20,902 nucleotides of DNA, taken from the NCBI GenBank assembly GCA_013817465.1, contig JACDCP010000012.1:1-20902 (forward strand), read 5' to 3'. The first letter of the stretch is position 1, and each line of letters starts with the position of its first letter. Both the position numbers and the translations under genes were made by a program. Below the pieces are notes generated by a model that worked only from the letters and a program-made list of their open reading frames with translations, did not search any database and was not told the origin of the DNA. This DNA comes from Gammaproteobacteria bacterium (GTDB lineage Bacteria > Pseudomonadota > Gammaproteobacteria > Steroidobacterales > JACDCP01). Positions 6,542 through 15,176 of the stretch are shown here, piece after piece.

Positions 6542-8655
6542 TTGCACCACCGTTGCCGGACAACGAATCCGCGCGTCTGGCCGTGTTGCGGCGGTACCGG
6601 ATTCTCGACACGGTCCCGGCGGAACCCTTCGATCGCATCACGCGGCTCGCCTGTCGCCTGTTCAAGGTCCCGATTGCGCTGATCTCTCTGACCGACCAAC
6701 GGCGGCAGTGGTTCAAATCGCGCTGCGGCCTCGACGTCGAGGAAATCGATCGTGATGTCGCGTTCTGCGCGCATGCGCTCCTCTCACGCGCTGTCATGAT
6801 TGTCCAGGATGCGCGCCAGGATGCGCGGTTCGCCGCCAATCCCCTCGTGACCGGTCCGCCGCACGTGCGATTCTACGCCGGCGCGCCGCTCATCGATGCC
6901 GCCGGCTTCGCGCTCGGTACGCTGTGCCTGTTCGACTCTCGTCCCCGCGGGCTGTCGAAACCTGGCGTGGATACCCTTCGGGACCTCGCAGGTATTGTCA
7001 TCGAGCAGATCGAGAGAAGCGCGGCCGGCAGCGGCATAATTGCCGGGGGGCCGAGCGAGCCGATGGCCGGGGGCCAGGCCGCACAGGAGAGGATGGAGCG
7101 CCAGGAGCTGTTCCTCAATTCTGTGCTCGAGAACCTGAGCGAGGGTGTCGTCGCGTGCGACGAGACCGGGCGCCTGATCCTGTTCAATCGATCGACGCGC
7201 CAATTCCACGGCGTCGACGATGCTCCTGTTCCGCCGGAGCAGTGGGCGGAGCGATACAGCATTTACCGCGCCGACGGCCAGACGCTAATGGACAAGTCGG
7301 AGATTCCGCTCTACCGCGCTCTGCAGGGCGAGACCATCCGGAATGTCGAGATGGTCATCGCGCGTAAGGGCAAGCCGCGGCGCGTGCTGATGGCGAGCGG
7401 CTCGCCGATGTACGACAAGCAGCGCCGCAAGCTCGGGGCAGTCGTCCTGATGCGCAATGTCACCGGGCAGATCGAGATCGAAAAACAGTTGCAGCAGGCG
7501 CAGAAAATGGAAGCGGTCGGGCAGCTCACGGGCGGCCTTGCGCACGACTTCAACAACCTGTTGACCATCGTCATCGGCAACCTGCAGCTCCTCGAGCAGG
7601 ATCTGGCGAGCGATCCGAAGCGCAGCCGGCAGGTGAACGCGGCGCTCGAGGCGGCGAATCGCGGCGCGAAGCTCACCCGCCAGTTGCTCGCATTCTCGCG
7701 CCGGCAAGTGCTCGAGCCCGAGATCGTGAACTTGAGAAAGCACCTGGTGGAGCTCGAACAGTTGCTGAAGCGCACGCTCGGCGACGCGATCGACATTCAT
7801 ACCAGCATTGCCTCGGGCACCTATGCGATCAATGTCGATTCGAATCTGCTCGAATCGGCGCTGCTCAATCTGGCAATCAATGCGCGCGATGCCATGAACG
7901 GCCAGGGCCGGCTGACCATCGACGCGCAGAATGTGACGCTGGACCGGGAATACGCCGCGCGGAATCAAGGCCTGAAGCCCGGCGATTATGTGAGCATTTC
8001 CGTCAGCGACACGGGTGCCGGTATGTCGCGCGAGGTGCTGGATCGCGCGTTCGAGCCGTTTTTCAGCACCAAGGGACCCGGCAAGGGAACCGGTCTCGGG
8101 CTCAGCATGGTCTACGCGTTCGCGAGACAGTCCCAGGGCCAGGTGAAAATATCCAGCGAGCCCGGCCGCGGCACGCGGGTGGAGATCTATCTGCCGCGGG
8201 CGACCGCAGAGGAGATACAGGAAGAAGCCCGCGTGACCGGGCGCTATCAGGCCATACCCAGCGGAACGGAGCGCGTGCTCGTCGTCGAGGACAATGCGGG
8301 GGTGCGCCAGATCGCGGTCAAGCTGCTGCAATCGCTCGGCTACCAGACCGTCGAGGCGGCCGACGGCTGGCAGGCCTGCGAAATACTGTCCTGCGACCGG
8401 GACATCGACCTGCTGTTCACCGACATCGTCATGCCGGGCGGCATGAACGGTGCGGAGCTGGCGCAGAAGGCGCAGGCCCTCCGGCCGAGTCTCAAGGTGC
8501 TGTTTACATCGGGATATACCGAAAACACATTCGTGCAGGACGATCAGGTCAAGCCGTGCGGCGCGCTGCTGACCAAGCCCTATCAGAAGCAGGAGCTGGC
8601 TCTCAAGGTCCGCCAGGTCCTCGACGAGCTGGCGCGTGAAGCAGTGACCGGCTGA
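6532..8655 (+). CDS. Hybrid sensor histidine kinase (GAF-PAS-HisKA-HATPase-REC)
   Basis: 707-aa cytoplasmic hybrid kinase with no membrane segment. Domains in order: GAF sensor (about 20-165; pattern RYRILDTVPAEPFDRITRLA, FCAHAL, FYAGAPL), PAS (about 190-310; SVLENLSEGVVACDETGRLI), HisKA with phospho-acceptor His338 in GLAHDFNNLLT, HATPase with N-box NLAINARDAM and G-boxes DTGAGM and GKGTGLGL, then a C-terminal receiver (about 578-695) with phospho-acceptor Asp631 in LLFTDIVMPGG and Lys in TKPYQ. All key residues for autophosphorylation and internal phosphotransfer are present. The signal is probably a small molecule or redox state bound by GAF or PAS; the ligand is unknown. No Hpt domain is visible here, so the phosphate may stay on its own receiver or pass through an unlinked Hpt to the EAL regulator, which starts 3 nt after this stop. 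The ATG at 6532 lacks a clear Shine-Dalgarno sequence. Confidence 0.93.
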   Translation: MDVIAPPLPDNESARLAVLRRYRILDTVPAEPFDRITRLACRLFKVPIALISLTDQRRQWFKSRCGLDVEEIDRDVAFCAHALLSRAVMIVQDARQDARFAANPLVTGPPHVRFYAGAPLIDAAGFALGTLCLFDSRPRGLSKPGVDTLRDLAGIVIEQIERSAAGSGIIAGGPSEPMAGGQAAQERMERQELFLNSVLENLSEGVVACDETGRLILFNRSTRQFHGVDDAPVPPEQWAERYSIYRADGQTLMDKSEIPLYRALQGETIRNVEMVIARKGKPRRVLMASGSPMYDKQRRKLGAVVLMRNVTGQIEIEKQLQQAQKMEAVGQLTGGLAHDFNNLLTIVIGNLQLLEQDLASDPKRSRQVNAALEAANRGAKLTRQLLAFSRRQVLEPEIVNLRKHLVELEQLLKRTLGDAIDIHTSIASGTYAINVDSNLLESALLNLAINARDAMNGQGRLTIDAQNVTLDREYAARNQGLKPGDYVSISVSDTGAGMSREVLDRAFEPFFSTKGPGKGTGLGLSMVYAFARQSQGQVKISSEPGRGTRVEIYLPRATAEEIQEEARVTGRYQAIPSGTERVLVVEDNAGVRQIAVKLLQSLGYQTVEAADGWQACEILSCDRDIDLLFTDIVMPGGMNGAELAQKAQALRPSLKVLFTSGYTENTFVQDDQVKPCGALLTKPYQKQELALKVRQVLDELAREAVTG

Positions 8656-8658
8656 GAT

Positions 8659-9846
8659 ATGGAAACTATCGTGACCGGGGATAGCGTTCAGGCGGCGCGT
8701 CTGCTGATCATAGACGACGAGCCGCAGATCGCCGAGTTCGTCCGCGACGTGGCCGAGCGGAATGGATACGCGGCGGCGTCGGCGGACAGCTTCGAGGCGT
8801 TCCGGCGCCTCTATTCGGAATTCGTTCCGAACGTCATCGTGGTCGATCTGCAAATGCCCGGCGCCGACGGCGTCGAGTTGCTGCGGTACATGGCCTCGCA
8901 GGGATGCCGCGCGCGGATCATCATCATCAGCGGCATGGATCAGAAGGTGCTGGCGTCCACGCGCAGGCTCGGACGCGAATACGGACTGGATATCGTCGAG
9001 ACGCTCCAGAAGCCTATCATGCTCAAGGAACTGACGCGGATTCTCGCGAATCAGGACTCGGCGCCGGAGCTCACCGCGGCCGATCTGCGCGATGCCCTGG
9101 AGCTGGGGCAGATCGTCTTGCGCTATCAGCCGAAAATCGAGCTGGCGGGGGCCGGGGCGCCGAAGCCTGCCGCAGCCGAGGCGCTGGTGCACTGGCAGCA
9201 TCCAGAGCACGGCCTGCTCCAGCCCGATTGCGTCGTCACGCTTGCGAGCGCTTCCGGGCTGATCGGGGGGCTCACGGACTACGTGCTGCGCACGGCGATC
9301 GAGCAGATGAAGCAGTGGCAGGATGCGGGCGCGCGCATCGCCGTCTCGGTCAACCTCCCGCCGGACCTCATCGACGATCTCGAGTTCCCGGATCGGCTCG
9401 CGAACCTCCTGCGCCAGTTCGACGTGCCCGCAAGCCAGCTCTGCATCGAGATCACCGAGCGCGGCGCCATGAAGCATGTCGGGCGCACGATGGATATCCT
9501 CACGCGCCTGCGCCTCAAGGGCATCGGTTTATCCATCGACGACTTCGGCACCGGGAGCTCGTCGCTCGTCCAGCTTTTCAAGATGCCGTTCAACGAGCTC
9601 AAGATCGACCGCTCCTTCGTCATGGAAATGATCGACAACCCGGAAGCCGCCACCATCGTGCGCGTGCTCATCGATCTCGCGCACAGCCTCGGCATGCGTG
9701 CCTGCGCAGAGGGCGTGGAGAACCAGGCGATTTCCGATGCCGTCGCGGCGCTCGGCTGCGATACGATGCAGGGATTTCACTACAGCAAGTCGATCCCGCC
9801 GGACAAGCTGCTCGCGATGTTCGGTCGCTGGCCGACCGCGAGCTGA
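8659..9846 (+). CDS. Response regulator with EAL c-di-GMP phosphodiesterase domain
   Basis: 395 aa. The N-terminal receiver (about 13-130) has the acidic pair IIDDE, phospho-acceptor Asp63 in VVDLQMPGADG and Lys118 in LQKP. The EAL domain (about 140-390) keeps the catalytic and metal-binding set: EAL motif (Glu174), Asn232 in SVNLPP, Glu264 in IEITE, Asp294-Asp295 in IDDFGTG, Lys315 in LKIDRSF, Glu351 in AEGVEN and Gln371 in MQGF. It is therefore predicted to hydrolyse c-di-GMP to pGpG, with activity set by phosphorylation. One difference is His in EALVHW, where many EAL domains have Arg. The gene begins 3 nt after the hybrid kinase stop and has no strong ribosome binding site, which suggests coupled translation and a dedicated pair. 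It converges with recQ, leaving 11 nt between the stops. Confidence 0.93.
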   Translation: METIVTGDSVQAARLLIIDDEPQIAEFVRDVAERNGYAAASADSFEAFRRLYSEFVPNVIVVDLQMPGADGVELLRYMASQGCRARIIIISGMDQKVLASTRRLGREYGLDIVETLQKPIMLKELTRILANQDSAPELTAADLRDALELGQIVLRYQPKIELAGAGAPKPAAAEALVHWQHPEHGLLQPDCVVTLASASGLIGGLTDYVLRTAIEQMKQWQDAGARIAVSVNLPPDLIDDLEFPDRLANLLRQFDVPASQLCIEITERGAMKHVGRTMDILTRLRLKGIGLSIDDFGTGSSSLVQLFKMPFNELKIDRSFVMEMIDNPEAATIVRVLIDLAHSLGMRACAEGVENQAISDAVAALGCDTMQGFHYSKSIPPDKLLAMFGRWPTAS

Positions 9847-9857
9847 TCTCGCAGCTG

Positions 9858-11648
<1,791 letters not shown>

Positions 11649-11862
11649 GCTGCAGTGATTATCGCGCAAAGGAGGGATGATACCGCTCTCCCTGTTTCCG
11701 CACGCAGAAACAGAGCGTTCATCGGCATCTGTAGGCAGATTCCGGATTTCGTACTATGCTCCGGACGGCGAAACAAAGGAAACCCTTCTCAGGGTCGCGA
11801 GTTCGGCCGACACCATTTCCGCGACTGAGCTCGTCCTGCGGAAGTTGCTCGAGGGGGCTGTC
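11649..11862. other. Divergent intergenic region between recQ and the cytochrome genes
   Basis: 214 nt that should hold promoters for both directions. The plus-strand frame of the cytochrome gene stays open back to 11677, but that stretch looks neither membrane-like nor family-like, so it is treated as non-coding. TACTAT at 11752-11757 could be a plus-strand -10 box, but no good -35 box stands at the right distance. No repeat or operator palindrome was seen. Confidence 0.35.
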
Positions 11863-13548
11863 GTGAATGCAGAGCGGACTGCCAAAGCCGGATGGCTGCG
11901 CAAGTCGCTGAGCTGGATCGGCGCGATCGCCGTCATTCTGCTGATCATCTCGGCGATATACGTCACGAACCGCTACTTCGACGACGAGCCCGTCGCCTAC
12001 GCCGATGTCCGGGAACACTTCAAATACGGCTCGACCGGCGGTGAGCGTGGCTGGAAAAAGCAATTCGGCTTCGGCATCCCGTACTGGGTCTGGGTAGCGC
12101 TGCCTGAGCTGTTTCACGAACACCTGCCGGACGGACAGGCGGGAGCTGGTTACAGCGCGCTGGGGCTGATCTACGAGGACGGCAAGGATCCCCGCTTCGA
12201 TCTGCCGGTCGGCATGTCGATGCGCCGCGTGATGGGTGTCGACCGCGTGTACTTCAACTGCGGCTTCTGCCATACGGGATCGGTGCGCGACGCCCCGGGC
12301 GCCGACCCTCGGCTCGTGCTCGGCATGCCATCCAATACCGTCGATCTCGGCGGCCTCATAGGCTTTCTGGACCATAGCAGCAAAGACTGGAGATTCCGGC
12401 CGAGCCGTTTGCTGCCGAAGATCGAACAGATGGCCGAGCTGCGCGACGCGGCGCATGAGGGCGGAGATGGCTACCGTCCTGACGAGCTGGGTTTCGTCGA
12501 TCGCCAGATCTTCCAGTTCTTCGGCATTCCCATGCTGCGCGATCAGCTCATGACGCTGCTGGGGAGGCTCGACTTCATGGATCACGACGCCTGGGGCCCG
12601 GGGCGCGTCGATACGTTCAACGCGCCCAAGGCCCTGCTCGGCTTTCGCATGGAGCACGCAGACGAAAGCGAGTTGAATGGTATCGCAGACTTTCCTTCGG
12701 TGTGGAACCAGAAGGCGCGCAAGGGCATGTGGCTGCACTGGGACGGCAATAACTGCTCGGTCGACGAGCGGAACCTCAGCGCGGGATTCGGCACCGGCGC
12801 GACGCCGCCCACCATCGACAAGGAGAGCATGTTGCGGGTCGCCGACTGGCTTTGGGAGGACGCGCAACCGCCGGCCTTTCCCGTGGACCGGATCGACCGG
12901 CAACTGGCCGCACGGGGCCAGCCCATTTATGAGGCCAACTGCTCGAGTTGCCATGGCGGGCGAGAGGCGCCGTTTCGCCAGGCCGGCGACGGCAGCAAGC
13001 TCGGCGACGTTACGCCGATCGAAGCCATCGGCACGGACCGGTCGCGCCTCGACTCATACACGCCCGCGCTGGCGCAGGCGCAGAGCTCGATTTATGCGGG
13101 TTATCCGCCCGCCGGCGAGGAGGCCTGCCGTGAGTATTTCGAGACCGTTTGCGAGACGGATCAGGATGACGAACGGTACCGGGAGCTTAGAGCGCAATGT
13201 TACCCGGCGCGGTTTCGGCATTTTCGCAAGACCTGGGGCTACGCCAACATGCCGCTCGACGGTTTGTGGCTGCGTGCCCCCTATCTTCATAACGGTTCCG
13301 TGCGCAGTCTGCGCGAGCTCCTCGAGCCTGCGGAGCGGCGCGCCGTGCGTTTCTACAACGGCTACGATGTTTACGACTACGAAGACGTCGGCTTCGTCAG
13401 CGCAGGCGCCGCGGCAGAGAAGCGAGGCTGGCTCTACGACACCGGCCGCGTCGGCAACGGCCGCCAGGGACATGAAGGCCCGGCCTACGGCACTGAGCTC
13501 GCTCCCGCGGAGAAGACGGCGCTGATCGAATATCTGAAAACCTTTTAG
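11863..13548 (+). CDS. Membrane-anchored dihaem c-type cytochrome (cytochrome c peroxidase / RoxA-like superfamily)
   Basis: 561 aa. One N-terminal membrane anchor (about 16-35) places the rest in the periplasm. Two covalent haem c sites: CGFCH (Cys133, Cys136, His137) and CSSCH (Cys360, Cys363, His364). Between them are the blocks WGPGRVDTFN, DFPSVWNQ and HWDGNN with a nearby ERN; after them MPLDGLWLRAPYLHNGSV, a hallmark near the C-terminus of this dihaem family. Family members are annotated as cytochrome c peroxidases or relatives of the rubber oxygenase RoxA; a redox enzyme or electron carrier role is likely, and peroxidase activity is not proven by sequence. GTG 11863 is chosen because GAGGGG (11851-11856) lies 6 nt upstream and the anchor follows at once; longer in-frame starts exist back to 11677. 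Tandem with a paralogue 11 nt downstream. Confidence 0.85.
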   Translation: MNAERTAKAGWLRKSLSWIGAIAVILLIISAIYVTNRYFDDEPVAYADVREHFKYGSTGGERGWKKQFGFGIPYWVWVALPELFHEHLPDGQAGAGYSALGLIYEDGKDPRFDLPVGMSMRRVMGVDRVYFNCGFCHTGSVRDAPGADPRLVLGMPSNTVDLGGLIGFLDHSSKDWRFRPSRLLPKIEQMAELRDAAHEGGDGYRPDELGFVDRQIFQFFGIPMLRDQLMTLLGRLDFMDHDAWGPGRVDTFNAPKALLGFRMEHADESELNGIADFPSVWNQKARKGMWLHWDGNNCSVDERNLSAGFGTGATPPTIDKESMLRVADWLWEDAQPPAFPVDRIDRQLAARGQPIYEANCSSCHGGREAPFRQAGDGSKLGDVTPIEAIGTDRSRLDSYTPALAQAQSSIYAGYPPAGEEACREYFETVCETDQDDERYRELRAQCYPARFRHFRKTWGYANMPLDGLWLRAPYLHNGSVRSLRELLEPAERRAVRFYNGYDVYDYEDVGFVSAGAAAEKRGWLYDTGRVGNGRQGHEGPAYGTELAPAEKTALIEYLKTF

Positions 13549-13559
13549 GGGTGCCGGCC

Positions 13560-15146
13560 ATGGCAAAGCCTGATTGGAAGCGGCGTCTTCTCGTGCTGGC
13601 AGTAGTGCTCGTCGTGCTGGCTGTCCCTCTGGCCTGGTTCGGCTGGTACAAGTTCTTTCGCGAGGTCGACCAGCCGCAGTGGATCACCGGCGACCCGACG
13701 ATGAATTTCCTGTACGGCTCGATCGGTTCGGAAAGCGAGGCCGGCATGCCGTACTGGATCGTGGTCGTGCTGCCGCGAATATTCGGCGACCAGTACCTGC
13801 CCGGGCCGGGCGGCTATGCGTCGCTCGGCCTGCCCTGGGAGCAGGGCCGGGAATTTCCGGCCGGCTTCTCGAAGAAAACGGTCGGCTTCGAACGTGTCGC
13901 ATTCAACTGCGCGCTCTGTCACGCAACTACTTATCGCATCGACGAAACTACGCAGCCCGTCATCGTTGCCGCCGGCGGGAGCCATACAGCGGACATACAG
14001 GGCCTGCTGGAATTCTTCAGCAAGTCGGCAGCCGACCCGCGCTTCAATGCCGACACAATACTGACCGAAATCGATCTCGCCTACCGCCTGAGCTGGATCG
14101 ATCGCATGATCTACAAATTCCTCGCCATTCCACTGACGCGCAAACAGCTCGTCAGCCAGGGAGAGGATTTCGCCTGGGCGGATTCGCGTCCGAGGTGGGG
14201 GCCGGGTAGGGACGCACCGATGAACCTGACCAAGTTCAATTTCCTCGGGTTACCGCAGGACGACAGCGTCGATAACACGGATTTTCCGTCCATCTGGCAC
14301 CTGAACGCACGTGTGCAGGAAGGCCGGACCTGGCCGGAAGAGGACTACGCCCTCGAGGCGGATTTCGCGAAGCTCGACATCGACCCGTCGCGGCTCATGT
14401 TGATGAATCTGGCCGGCGACACGACCTCGTTTCGCTCGGTGGTGATCGACTCGGCGCTCGGCCTGCGGGCGCAGAACACGCCGTTCTTCCACCAGCGCAT
14501 GCGCGACCTCGAGGAATGGTTGCGCGAGCTTCCGCCGCCGGACTATCCGCTGGAGATCGACACGGAGCTGGCAGCCAGCGGCGCGCAACACTTCGAAAGC
14601 CATTGCGCCGGCTGCCACGCCACCGGACGGGACAATCGGATGGGCACCGTCATCGCGCTCGAGGACATCGGCACCGACCCCGAACGTACCAACGCCTGGA
14701 CGCGGGAAGCCGCCGACGGAGCGAACGCCAAAGTCGCGGAATTCGACATTCAGCGCACGCCGATGAGCAAGCCGGAACGGCCTGGCTATATCGCCATGCA
14801 GCTCGACGGCATCTGGCTGCGCGCACCCTACCTGCACAACGGTTCCGTGCCGACCGTGCGCGCGCTGCTCGAGCCGGCCCGGTGCCGCCCGGACACTTTC
14901 CATCGCGGCTACGATGTGCTCGATGCCGGCGACGTCGGCTTCGTTTCCCGGTCATGCGCGATCGCGTCGCGGCCGCCGCCGGACGGCTGTGAGCTCGAAA
15001 CCGTGCAACCGAAGTGTGTGCCGGCCGGCAAAGGCTGGAAATACGATACGCGTGAAAAAGGCAACGGCAATCGCGGCCATGAGTTCGGTACCGCGCTCGA
15101 TCCAGATGAGAAGAACTCGCTCGTGGAATACTTGAAGACTCTGTAA
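13560..15146 (+). CDS. Second membrane-anchored dihaem c-type cytochrome, paralogue of the upstream gene
   Basis: 528 aa with an N-terminal anchor (about 10-29) and two haem c sites: CALCH (Cys117, Cys120, His121) and CAGCH (Cys349, Cys352, His353). It is clearly homologous to the upstream protein: YGSIGSE, GMPYWIVVVLP, WGPGR, DFPSIWHLNAR, MQLDGIWLRAPYLHNGSVPT and the ending SLVEYLKTL all have counterparts. Unlike the first copy, the HWDGNN/ERN block is absent and replaced by a different stretch (about 250-285). A Cys-containing insert follows the PYLHNGSV region (CRP, SCAIAS, DGCELE, PKCVP), perhaps disulfide-bonded. The ATG at 13560 follows AGGGG by 8 nt; GTG 13551 is a weaker option. Operonic with the upstream copy. 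The two may form a heteromer or an electron relay; this is inference. Confidence 0.88.
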   Translation: MAKPDWKRRLLVLAVVLVVLAVPLAWFGWYKFFREVDQPQWITGDPTMNFLYGSIGSESEAGMPYWIVVVLPRIFGDQYLPGPGGYASLGLPWEQGREFPAGFSKKTVGFERVAFNCALCHATTYRIDETTQPVIVAAGGSHTADIQGLLEFFSKSAADPRFNADTILTEIDLAYRLSWIDRMIYKFLAIPLTRKQLVSQGEDFAWADSRPRWGPGRDAPMNLTKFNFLGLPQDDSVDNTDFPSIWHLNARVQEGRTWPEEDYALEADFAKLDIDPSRLMLMNLAGDTTSFRSVVIDSALGLRAQNTPFFHQRMRDLEEWLRELPPPDYPLEIDTELAASGAQHFESHCAGCHATGRDNRMGTVIALEDIGTDPERTNAWTREAADGANAKVAEFDIQRTPMSKPERPGYIAMQLDGIWLRAPYLHNGSVPTVRALLEPARCRPDTFHRGYDVLDAGDVGFVSRSCAIASRPPPDGCELETVQPKCVPAGKGWKYDTREKGNGNRGHEFGTALDPDEKNSLVEYLKTL

Positions 15147-15151
15147 TCATA

Positions 15152-15166
15152 GCGCGCAGTGCGCGC
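15152..15166. terminator. GC-rich inverted repeat between convergent cytochrome operons
   Basis: GCGCGC, AGT, GCGCGC forms a 6-bp stem with a 3-nt loop in the 30-nt gap between the two converging stop codons. It could act in both directions. There is no T-run on either side, so it is not a textbook terminator. Confidence 0.4.
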
Positions 15167-15176
15167 GGCGCAACCG

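Noticed and set aside
7285..9477. Long minus-strand open frame (about 730 codons) opposite the kinase and EAL genes
   Set aside because: Its translation has no family motif and is rich in Arg, Leu and His. It is the expected mirror of GC-rich codon use in two well-supported plus-strand genes.
9841..9856. AGCTG/CAGCT inverted repeat between the EAL gene and recQ as a terminator
   Set aside because: Only 5 bp with a 6-nt loop, partly inside the EAL coding end, and no T-run; it may be chance.
11729..11757. Possible sigma-70 promoter upstream of the first cytochrome
   Set aside because: TACTAT could be a -10 box, but no -35-like hexamer lies at 16-18 nt.
11677..11862. N-terminal extension of the first cytochrome to ATG 11677
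   Set aside because: It would add 62 residues before the membrane anchor with no counterpart in the paralogue; GTG 11863 has a suitable ribosome binding site.
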